64,000 nucleotides of DNA from Volvox africanus. Lineage: Eukaryota; Chlorophyta; Chlorophyceae; Chlamydomonadales; Volvocaceae. The DNA is taken from contig BSDZ01000019.1 in NCBI GenBank assembly GCA_030268105.1, positions 2,419,501 through 2,483,500 of the forward strand, written 5' to 3'. The translations under genes and the position numbers were made by a program. Shown one piece after another: positions 53,788-64,000 of this stretch (positions are counted from its first letter, which is position 1; each line of letters begins with the position of its first letter). The notes below the pieces were generated by a model. That model did not search any database, was not told the DNA's origin, and saw nothing but the letters and a program-made list of their open reading frames with translations.

Positions 53788-54924
53788 CTGGAAAGGGGGG
53801 GTGGAAAGGGAATAAGGGTTTCCCCGTGCATTGTGATCAGTGGAAAAGGAGAAGCAGCAGTGGGGCACTAAACGATTCGGACTTGGATTAGGAAAACAAG
53901 TGTGCTGTTATATCAAGTAATGTTACGAAAAGATAATAATGTTTGATAACGGGCGCGCAAAACGATTGTCCCAGTCACGGTGTACAAAGCAGATGCAAGC
54001 CAAACAGGATATCCTCCTCATCTGCACGGCCCACACTTGCCTGACAGCGAAGTCACCACCGTCCTGGAATTTGCCATCTCCACGGCTGGTGGCGCTAGAT
54101 CCAGCTCCATCAAGCGCGGCATGGAGTGCCTTGGAATAATTGAACCCAGTCCCCGAGCCCTTGCCCTGGCGTCGGCTACGATGGGTTCCGTCACCGACAC
54201 TTGGGACGTTGTTTCCCTTTTCGATGCTTTGGTTGCTATGAACAATGGTATTTAAATTTCTCCCGCTGTGCCCCGCTCCCTTGGAAGTTGCGTGGATGAA
54301 CTTCGCTCTGTAGGATGGAAATGTCGCGAAGGTAGGTTCAATCCTAGATTGATTGGCGAAAAGATACACAACAGGGACTTCACGATGATTACTTAGAAAA
54401 CAGTGTGCATCCTCGGAGTTCTTCGGGTAATGACGACGTCGCTGGCAAATCGAAAATGCGCAAGTATTCAAGCGAATCAGGTGGAGGTTGTGGTACGGCC
54501 ATAGAGACACTGACAACAGATCTTGCATAGTTAAGTATGATGACTGCCACCAGGATTGACGCTTGTGTGAACTGCGGGAAAATTACTGTAATATACGGCA
54601 TCGATAACTGCCAAACTGTCTCGAAACAAACGGTCGCCCGCCCGCCTTAAAAACACCGATCACCGACAGTGTCTTGCATAGCTAGTTGGTTCAGTGTAGT
54701 CCAAATTGAGGCCGAGCTAGCACGTCTTCTTGCATTGCACAACGGCAACTTGGCCAAGCTTGTCCTCTCCTTATTGTTGTAATTAGGAGCTGTAAAAATA
54801 CAGCTCTTGCTGTTAATGCAAAGGGCTGGCACGCGCGGCTGTCGCTCTCCTCCGACGCATACCGCCGCCGCTATTAGCCCCTAGGGTTTTGCCGGCCCGT
54901 TGTCCGCTGTTGCAGGCAAGAGGG
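53788..54924. other. Region between the CS-domain gene and PRMT7
   Basis: Should contain the missing 5' exons and promoter of the minus-strand CS-domain gene and the PRMT7 promoter. On the minus strand, 54245-54018 stays open with a Gly/Ser/Ala-rich reading and a GC-type donor (CAG|GCAAGT) of fitting phase. An ATG near 54502 (MAVPQPPPDSLEYLRIF) could start a first exon. Neither is secure. Confidence 0.3.
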
Positions 54925-57900
54925 ATGTTCGTGCAGAAGCTCAATCCGCTGACGGGGGAAGCTGATTGGGTGCTCGTGAATGATCCAGGTAAAACCTCCG
55001 GTTACCGTTACGGCGGGCCACGTCACGTCACGGCACCCACACATAACCGCGACTTGGCTAAAATCTGCTCAACTGACCTGCCATTTTCTCCCCCCACTAT
55101 TTTTATCTCTATTGATATGCCCTAAAGCCGTCACATCATGGTCCTTATTGCTTATCCTTTTGTCCTATGGGCGTATGGTAACATGCTCACAAATCACGCC
55201 GCTCGGCGTCGGTGCCACCCGCCGCACATGCACTCCAATCTTTTAACCGCCCAAAACGGTAATCACCAAATTCAAGTCCGTCTATCCGTCTGGGGTTTGG
55301 ATTCCCAACTGGGTTATGTCATTGTTGTTGTTGGGCCCCGAGGACAGCCGTCATGAGCCACACCATGTAGGGATTCCCGCCCTTCACGTACTCTGGCATC
55401 TTCTTCGCGCATCCTTACTCCCCCCCCAAGCTTCTGAAGTCAGGTTATGTTGCAGGCCCTGATGGCCCCCTCCCCCTCCCTTCACTTAGCAGCCGTCATT
55501 TAGGCGCTATCGGGCCCTAATCCAACATCTCGGCTTCATTCGAACCAGTGGAAGGCACCAAAGCGCCCAAAGGTGCACTTCTGTGCCCCCGGGTCCGTTG
55601 CATTACCCTCCCATATATTCCCCAGGATTGGGCGATGAGGACGATGCCTCAGCGGATCTGGTGGCCACATCCTCCTACCTGGACATGCTGACGGACAGAC
55701 GCCGCAACGCGGCCTATTACGCCGCCATGCGCCGTGTGATCCCGGCGAGGAGGCGAGCAGCGGCGGCAGCGGCGGCTGCAGCCGCTGGTGCCGCCAGTAG
55801 CAGCAGCAGCGGCGGGGCTGGCGCTGGGACTGATGGTCCCTCCGCAATTCCAGCGCCTAGCGACCCGGAGGATGTGCGCGTGCTGGATATCGGGACGGGG
55901 ACGGGGCTACTGGCGATGATGGCGGCGAGGGTCCTGGCGACGGATAACAGTGCAGGGACAGCCGGCGGCGGAGATGCCGCCACCGGGGCGGCGGCGGCGG
56001 CGGCGGCGGCGGGAGACGCACCTGCTAGCGCGCCTGTGATTGCATGCGAGGTCTTCCCGCCCATGCAGAACTTGTCCCGGCGAGTGATTGCGGGTAACGG
56101 TCTGACGAGCACGATTCGCGTTCTGAACAAAAGGTCGGATGAGATTGTGGTCCAGCAGCCTGGGAAATCGGCGTCGGCAACACCTGCAGGTGCAAATCAG
56201 GCTAAGACAGCGCTGCGGGCGGCAGCGGAGGCGCGCGCAGCGGCGGCAGCAGCAGGAGGGGCCGCTGCCGCGGGCCCGGACATGTACGGCCGCGCGGACG
56301 TGATCGTGACGGAGATCTTCGATTCAGAGCTGCTCGGCGAGGGCATGATTCCCACCATGCGTCACGCCGTACAGCACCTCCTTAAGGTGGTACGGCAAGG
56401 AAATCGGAAGGAGTCATGTATGGGTGCAAACAGGCACTTGAAGCCAGACACTGTTACGACTGCGCGCCATGTTCCACACGCGCGCAATGCTCTTCTCAAC
56501 CTCTATACTTGGACCTGGGCCAGGCTTTGGCACTGGGAAAGGTACAGCTCGGTCGCCTGCATCTCACGTGCATCCCTATTCTATGCTGTCTTCATGTACG
56601 GCGTACCATGACTTGCGCCAGTGCCTTGGGATCCCCACATGCAACCCAAGCAGCCCCCGCGGCCACGTCTCGTCGAACTCACGACCTGTCTTCCCCCGCT
56701 CCGGAACCGGCCCACCCAGGATGACGGTGTTGTCATTCCCGCCACATCTCGTGTGTACGGACAGCTCGTCCAGTGCCCCCTGATGCACCTAATGACTGGT
56801 ACGGGCTGGGCAGTACGACAGCTGTTTGTGCAGTCTGTGGTGGGGTGCGTAGGACTGATGCAGACTGCAAACTGAGGCGGGCGGGAGTTGGGTTGGGGAC
56901 GGGAAGGGAAGGCACTCGCGCGGGCAGGAACGTGGCGGCATTCCTCATCTTCAGGATGTGGCCACAAACATACACATGTATGGTGATTTTATAAGGCCCC
57001 CCTCTCTGTCGCACTCGCTCTCTTACTTTCTCAACTATCGTGTTCCCGCGCACCACACCACACCACACCGCACTGTCCCCCTTCTGCATGGCTTGTCTCG
57101 GCAACAGATGCCATCCCTCTCCCCGAGCAGGTGCTCGGTGAGGGACTCAGCACTCAAAACCACTCCAACCCATAACACACTTTTGCACGAAGCTCACTTT
57201 TGCAGAGATCCTGATCTATCCATTTGCCCATCTGGACGGGGTAGCTGACTTACGTCCCGCGTACTCCCCAACCTGGTTCTGCAGGGTTGCGACCTGGAGG
57301 CCGGTGTCCTCGGCAGTCCCATGGCGGTGGCGCTGCTGAAGCCGAAGCGCCCCAAGCGGGTGCGGCTACAGGTGCTGGCGCTGCTGGGTGCTGTGCTTCT
57401 GCCCCTTCCGCACCCGATGCTGCGGCTGTCACTGACGCTGCTGTTGACCGAGTGCTGGCGGCCCTGGCTGAGCTGGACGCGGGGGCTCGTGCAGCCACAT
57501 TCACTTCAGAAGATCTGTACGAGGTAACTTCTGAGCAATCCGCGTGGATATGGATCCGAGTGAAAGATTAACCTCAAAAGGTGGTTTCGGAGCAAAGGAG
57601 GAGAGCATTGAGGGGTAGTGCATCAGGGGGCTGCTTTCCTGGCCTTGCGGTCTTGTGCGGATGCGACAACGGAATAGGTGCCGAAAATGCGCACGGATTT
57701 GCCAAAACGGGCCTAATGATTATTCCGTATCTTCCTGACAAATCGGCTTGTGAGGTCGCGATGTGTCATCTGCTTTCATCTTCAGCGTACTACCGGACGA
57801 GGCTGTGTGCATGAGCTTCCATCTCGCTGGGCGACGCATGTGCGGGCCCGAACAGGCAATGGAGAGTCTACTTGACGGTATTGAACACCAGCTCGATACC

Positions 57901-60900
57901 CGCTGCCCTCCCCAATCTGTGCAGGTCCGGGAGATGCACGTGGATCTGCTGTACCCGCACGGCGTATCCGGGGACCCTCCGCCAGCCTCCCGCGGGTCGC
58001 CTTATGGCCCCGAGGTGGGGAGCGAAGAGCAGCCACTTCCGCCGCCATCAGTACCACCACTACAGCAGCAGCAGCAGCCCCTGCGAACGCTGAGCGACCC
58101 CTTCATCGTCTTCGATTTCGACTGGCTGCGGCCGCCGCCCCCGTCAGGCCGCAGAGCAGTTTGCGAGGTGGGGCGGTGGTGGTGGGAGTGAGATCTCGCG
58201 GTCAGGAAAGTTGGACGTGTGCTGTTTGAGGTGGTTTCGGAGGTGTCCTTCCCGCCAGCAGCCTTTCCCCAAAATGATCGCCACGTCACGTAGCGGAGCC
58301 CTGAAAACCCGGGAAGGAGTGTGCCGTCTGCCATGGCAGGCTAAACGTGTGTGTGTCTCCAGTACCACTGCGCCATTGAGAGGCTGATCTGGTTTGGAGG
58401 GATTCTCGGAACCCCGGCGCATGGACGCACTTGCGTGTTGATTCTTGTACGGCTACGCAGGTGCCCGTATCGCAGGACGGCAGCGCGCATGCGGTCCTAT
58501 TGTGGTGGCAGCTGGGTATGATACCGCCACAGTACGACACGCGCACGGCAGCGGTGGCTCCACAACAGCAATTGGGCAACTTGCATATTGAAGATCCAGA
58601 TCCAGATCCAGATCTACATTGGCCACACGTGTCAGGCGGCGGGGCTCCAGGATTTAGCGGCTCAACGCGTCATTCAGTGGATGGGTCACCGCGAGCTGAT
58701 CCACGCTTTAGGCCGGATGCAGCTCTGCTGCTGCTTAGCACCGCCCCCAGCTGGCAGGGCGGCCGCGTGGAGGCGGGGGGGGACGGCGGACCTCTCGAGG
58801 GGGTGGTGCAGCAGTGGCGGGACCACTGGAAGCAGTGCTGGGTGCAGGTGAGGAGGGGGTACGAAGGAACGGTATTGTCGCCGGAGGGGGAGTGGGCGCC
58901 CCGGGCGCTGGCGGCGTCGCGGGGACACATGTGCACCACCATGCGCCTGCCGCGTGACTGCCCTGTGCTGTCGCATTGCTGTCCTCCCCTCGAGACGTGC
59001 TCGAAAGATCCCCCACCTGTTCTTGCTGGGGATTGTGTTTGTGTCTGTGTCACACCACGTCACCTGCGCGCGGCATATCGCGAGCCTCTGATGATCATGA
59101 CTGCTTCCGGCGCCTAGCTAGACCGCGATGGCGGATGGCGGTAAATTTACTGCAGCCCAAATATTTGCATTCCTAAAGAAACACCTATTTCTAGAAATTG
59201 AGTCGAATGAAGTACCATCACTGGAAGACGCTGGCAAGTACTTCCACAAACACACGAGACCAGAGCGAAGCGCTCATGCTAACCGCTAACTCCTAACCTG
59301 ATGCAGTTGGCGGATGATGCGGTTCCGGTGCATCGTGGCGACGTCCTGCGGATTGCCTTTGAACATGATGACCTCAACATCCGAAGCAAGATGTTGGCGG
59401 CGGCGGCACTGGGCAAACCTGCGCTGGCAGCGGCGGCGGCGGCAGCCGTCGCCAAGTCGGGGACGTCAGTCCCCTCAGAGGCTCTGGCGGCAACGCAGCC
59501 GCCGGTGCAAAGCGCCAAAGAGCGTTTGATCGCCCTTCAGGTGGAGGCGGAAGAAGAGGCGCTGACCCAGCAGCAGCTGATGCCCTTACTGGGTTGGCTG
59601 GGCCCCCTGGTACGCGAAGTATCAGTGTATGAAATGCGTGTCAGTTATGGAGATATGGGAGGGGTTGCGGCGGAGGCGGTGACCCGGTTTGAGGTTGACA
59701 CGGTTTGGAAGCCGTTGGGAAGTCGGGGAGGAAAGCCCGTTACGTTCAACAGGGATTTCCTCGGTGTGATCGGGGTGACAGGGCGAGTGTTTGGGACGCA
59801 GCAGCGTAGGCGGCACGAAACGGGAGCTGCTGCAATGGAGGAGAGGAATACGGTTGATAAGGTGTTATATAATACGGTCAGAAGCGTACGTGCAGGTTAG
59901 GTGTACGTGATAGGATAAAGGCCAAGTTGAACGTCCGTCGTTCCTGATGCCATCCATGCTGAGAGGCACCTCTCCCTCACCTCCACCGCCATCTCTCCCT
60001 TACACGTCAACCGCCTGTCCAGCGCCAGCCAGCTGCCAATCACCCATCACCTAAGCTCCTTTCCTGGTTGCCTCGCGATGGTGCAGGCGCTGCTTCAGCT
60101 GGGAGATGAGGAGCGGCTGCGGGCCTTCAGCGCCGCACTGCGCACCGTGCTGGGAGAGGTGGCGGCGGCCGCTGCGGCCCCAGCTGCGGCCGGCGTTAGC
60201 GGCGACGGCGTCAGCGTCAGCGTCAGCGTCAGCGGCGGCGTTAGCGGCGTCGAGGTGGTGGTAGTGGACGGGAGTTTGCCCCTTGCATTGTTGGCCGCGT
60301 CCCACCCAGCGGTGGCGTCCGTCTCTCTGCTGCGGGTCCGTGTTGGGGAAGGGGAGGGGGGGACGGGGGGAAGATGGATATGTAGTTAGGAAAGGGAGAC
60401 GTAGGGGAAGCTTTCGTTAATGTTCGGTGGGTCATGGGCTACGGAGGGAGTGAAGTGAGTCCGGGCCCGGAAGGAGCTGCGGACGACGGCCTCAGGCCCC
60501 CCCCGCCGCAGTGTTACGCTCCATGGAGGTGGTCTCTGCGTGCGGTCCATGCGGTTGCGGTCTCATGAGCTGCGGTTGCGGTTTTAAAACTGCTGTTGTC
60601 TGTCCATGACTGACTGACGGTCTGACAGACAGACAGACAGACAGACAGGCAGACAGACAGACAGACAGACAGGCAGACAGACAGGCACGCAGGCAGGCAG
60701 ACAGACAGACAGACAGGCAGACAGACAGGCACGCAGGCAGGCAGACAGACAGACAGACAGGCAGACAGACAGGCACGCAGACAGGCAGACAGACAGACAG
60801 ACAGGCAGACAGACAGGCACGCAGGCAGGCAGACAGACAGACAGACAGGCAGACAGACAGGCACGCAGGCAGGCAGACAGACAGACAGACAGGCAGACAG

Positions 60901-61202
60901 ACAGGCACGCAGACAGGCAGACAGACAGACAGACAGGCAGACAGACAGGCACGCAGGCAGGCAGACAGACAGACAGACAGGCAGACAGACAGGCACGCAG
61001 GCAGGCAGACAGACAGACAGACAGGCAGACAGACAGGCACGCAGGCAGGCAGACAGACAGACAGACAGGCAGACAGACAGGCACGCAGGCAGGCAGACAG
61101 ACAGACAGACAGGCAGACAGACAGGCACGCAGGCAGGCAGACAGACAGACAGACAGGCAGACAGACAGGCACGCAGGCAGGCAGACAGACAGACAGACAG
61201 GC

Positions 61203-61235
<33 letters not shown>

Positions 61236-61406
61236 CGCAGGCAGGCAGACAGACACGCAGGCAGGCAGACAGACAGACAGGCAGGCAGACAGACAGACAG
61301 ACAGACAGACAGACAGGCAGGCAGACAGACACGCAGGCAGGCAGACAGACAGACAGGCAGGCAGACAGACAGACAGACAGACAGACAGACAGGCACGCAG
61401 GCAGGC

Positions 61407-61451
<45 letters not shown>

Positions 61452-61622
61452 CGCAGGCAGGCAGACAGACACGCAGGCAGGCAGACAGACAGACAGGCAG
61501 GCAGACAGACAGACAGACAGACAGACAGGCAGGCAGACAGACACGCAGGCAGGCAGACAGACAGACAGGCAGGCAGACAGACAGACAGACAGACAGACAG
61601 ACAGGCAGACAGACAGGCAGGC

Positions 61623-61667
<45 letters not shown>

Positions 61668-61798
61668 CGCAGGCAGGCAGACAGACACGCAGGCAGGCAG
61701 ACAGACAGACAGACAGGCAGGCAGACAGACAGACAGACAGACAGACAGACAGGCAGGCAGACAGACACGCAGGCAGGCAGACAGACAGACAGGCAGGC

Positions 61799-61879
<81 letters not shown>

Positions 61880-64000
61880 GGCACGCAGGCAGGCAGACAG
61901 ATGATATCACATGCGAGGTGGCGTGGCGCCAACTTGAGCTGCGGCTTCCAGTCCATCCGTTCTGATCTCAGATGATCACCTTCCCGCCTCTAACCCGTAC
62001 GACAAATACGACGACCCTGTCCACGATGCAGCGTCACCTCGCGCGCCTCAGGGGAATGGCGCTCGTCCGTGCCCTCACAAGAGGACACTCAGCCGGTCCT
62101 GTTCGTAGCAATACACGACACGTCTTCCTCCACACGGTCATCTGTCACTCGTCCATGCACCTTATCAGCTAACTGCCCGATTCCTCCCCCCACCCTTCCA
62201 TGCGTTAACCCCTCCCCACCTCCCCACCTCACCCTCAGTCCCGCACATACGCACACACAAGGAGGGGGGGATGAATGGGCCTCCCAACTTTTCTCGCTGT
62301 TACTGGACCCGCTTTTGCCCCTTCTGCAATTGCCGACGTCCCGCGGTTCCGGGTTTACGACCTTCCCCACGATCACCCGCGCAGGCCGGAAGCTCGTGTC
62401 TCAGAGTCCACCCATTACCCTGGGTGATTGGCTGGACTAACTGATTTGGCGATGCCTGTCGTATTGCGTACGATACACATACACATCCCGCTTCCCCCCG
62501 CACGTTCGTTCTCGTTTCGGCCGCCCTCAGGAGGATAATCTCGCCGCCCAGCACTGGCTGCGGGCCTCGGCCCGACGCCTAGACTTGCCCTCCAATAAAA
62601 TTAAGTCCATACGCTCCGAAACCTACTTCAAACGGCTCCGTGTCGCTAGCGCCAGCGGAGTGCCGGGCCCGTCAAGTGCCGGGCCCCTGGTACTGGTTTC
62701 GGAGCCTTACTTCTCCGAGTTCGAGCAGCTCGTTCCCTGGGCGCATCTGAAGTTTTGGCGTGACTATGACGTCATCCGCGGCTCGTCGGCAGCGAGGGGC
62801 GGCCGGCGTGTGGTGAGCTTCCCGCGCCGTGCCCGGCTGGTGGCGGTGGCCGCTGCACTACCCGAGTTATGGCGCACGAGATGTGCACTGGGTAAGCCTC
62901 CGGGGCCCTGTCGGTCCGCACGTTCACATCATTTGCACTTAGCGTGCCGAGAAGACCTAATACACTGCAATGCCCCGGGGATGTGTTGGCTGGAGCTGTG
63001 TCTTGGGGGCAAGTCTGGGACAGGGCAAGTTATCTCCAGTACCAATCAAACAGATCTATGGGGGGAGGGGGGGGAAGAAGACAGCGAAAAAAGAGGGCGG
63101 ACAGAAAGCTGGTACGGCGTCTGTTTGAGGAATGTGAGGCGCTGCTGGGAGGAGTGGAGATGTAGGGGCTCTGAGTCGGATCTGAGGAGCCCACTGGTGT
63201 AGGCGCAGCTGCCCCGCGCACGTATAGACAGACGCACGCGACCATGCCGTGCGTGCATTTTCCGATGCATCGTGGGATTCACCCGCATACCAAACGCCGC
63301 GTAGGGGAACGTTCAATAGAGAGAATAATAGAATAATAACGCGGGCCGGACACAGCAAGATGCACGCATTCGCGTGCAAGATAGTGCAGGAAAATGCGAC
63401 CGGGTCAAGAGCTGCTGCTGTGTTTGTATTGCATGCGATCTGAGCCCCTAGGGCCCTATGACTCAGTCAGGCTTCGAGAGCTCCATCCGGGATGCTCGCA
63501 GGTGACGTGGAGGGTTTTGACCTGTCCGCGGCGAACGGGGTGCTGGGCGTTGTGGGAGCTGACAGCGGCATGCGGCGAAGCATCTCTGGGTACGGCGATA
63601 GCGACAATAGAGGCGGTGGAGGTGGGGTTAGCGGAGGCCGTCATAGGACAGGCAAGGAAGTTGCGGCGGTCCCGTGTGGCAGCAGAAAGGACGCCGACTA
63701 TGGCCATGACCATGACCAAGAAGATGAAGATGTTCTCTTGGGCGATGTATCTCGTGGGGTGAATGGAGACGCGGATAGGAGCGTTTGCGGCAGTGGCGAC
63801 GGCAAAGGTGACGGCGACGGTGGAAGCTATGAACGGCAGCCACTGCCCATTCTGCCGTATTCAGTCTGGCAAGCCGGCGGCGGCTATGAGGAGCTCAGCG
63901 CGCGACAGGATCTGCTCATCCTGGACTGTTGCGGGCATCTGGATGACGTTCAGGGAGCCGCAACCCTAACATCGACCCATCGGTCAGTGTGTCACGCGGT
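54925..64000 (+). CDS. PRMT7: Protein arginine N-methyltransferase 7 type, 3' end missing
   Basis: Ten exons in view: 54925-54988, 55626-56386, 56720-56798, 57285-57516, 57786-58167, 58461-58847, 59307-59540, 60087-60335, 62531-62891, 63502 to the edge; about 1,080 aa so far. PRMT7 has two methyltransferase modules in tandem and makes mono-methylarginine from S-adenosylmethionine. First module: NPLTGEADW near the start, motif I VLDIGTGTGLL (107-117), the double-E loop TEIFDSELLGEG with Glu251 and Glu260, and VYGQLVQC. Then follow FIVFDFDW, VLLWWQLGM and QQWRDHWKQCW, as at the end of the first half. Second module: LRTVLGEV, VVVVDGSLPLALLA, VLVSEPYFSEFEQLVPW and GDVEGFDL. The protein is swollen by Ala/Gly/Ser-rich inserts, as often in volvocine algae. 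The exon 4 donor T|GTACGA is weak but is the only one that keeps frame; the end of exon 7 is uncertain. PRMT7 is the best fit because of the tandem layout. Confidence 0.85.
60336..62530 (+). other. PRMT7 intron with tetranucleotide array
   Basis: A 2.2 kb intron between ...SVSLLR and EDNLAAQHW, which are nearly adjacent in other PRMT7 proteins, so no exon seems to be missing. It is dominated by the CAGA/CAGG array at 60624-61900. The remaining sequence on both sides has no recognised content. Confidence 0.6.
60624..61900 (+). repeat. CAGA/CAGG tetranucleotide array with 44-bp higher-order repeat
   Basis: 1.28 kb made of 4-bp units, mostly GACA with GGCA and CGCA variants. In the left half the variants recur with a 44-bp period (11 units): the GCACGCAG marker is at 60685, 60729 and 60773 and continues with similar spacing. 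In the right half the order becomes irregular, with longer pure GACA runs. It lies in a PRMT7 intron. Confidence 0.96.

Noticed and set aside
60492..61956. Three long minus-strand open frames (394-480 aa) of Cys/Leu/Ser/Val repeats
   Set aside because: They are the translation of the CAGA/CAGG array. A 4-bp unit leaves all three frames open with the same residues. The array lies in a PRMT7 intron.

Overview
This is nuclear DNA of a green alga, most likely a volvocine (Chlamydomonas/Volvox group). The genes are split by many short GT-AG introns. Exons are GC-rich, with a strong codon bias and Ala/Gly-rich insertions. TGTAA, the usual volvocine polyadenylation signal, follows several genes. The most recognisable proteins are an outer-arm dynein intermediate chain and two mitochondrial enzymes, all close to algal homologues. 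I cannot name the species from the sequence.

Layout, left to right. 1-2.6 kb: no gene recognised. 2.6-4.7 kb (+): an RNA-binding protein with one RRM and a duplicated domain of unknown type. 4.7-7.8 kb: nothing recognised. 7.8-8.4 kb (-): a small coiled-coil protein. 9.2-19.9 kb (+): a nine-exon leucine-rich-repeat protein with one 4.5 kb intron and a C-terminal eIF4E-binding-type motif (plant CERES-like). 21.5-22.5 kb: two nearly identical tandem copies of the RNase MRP RNA gene. 24.6-30.2 kb (+): complete gene for the 75 kDa subunit of mitochondrial complex I (13 exons, 736 aa). 32.3-36.8 kb (+): complete dynein intermediate chain IC78/ODA9 (8 exons, 676 aa). 39.4-41.2 kb: decayed, intron-bearing fragments of a ClpB-type chaperone gene and of the neighbouring OGDH gene. 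41.9-51.0 kb (+): complete 2-oxoglutarate dehydrogenase E1 (19 exons, 1040 aa; two GC-AG introns). 52.3-53.8 kb (-): the 3' part of a gene ending in a PIH1-type CS domain. 54.9 kb to the right edge (+): PRMT7-type protein arginine methyltransferase (10 exons visible, 3' end missing), with a 1.3 kb tetranucleotide array in one intron.

These genes do not form one pathway. Complex I and OGDH both act in mitochondrial respiration. ODA9 is a structural motility gene, and PIH1/CS proteins often help assemble axonemal dynein. The MRP RNA processes pre-rRNA, and the LRR protein is a candidate translation factor. Exon boundaries were assigned by hand from splice consensus, reading phase and protein-family match; in the four well-supported genes every junction keeps frame. 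The most notable observations are the duplicated MRP RNA gene, the CERES-like LRR protein, the RRM protein with a repeated unknown domain, and the patch of captured or duplicated gene fragments.
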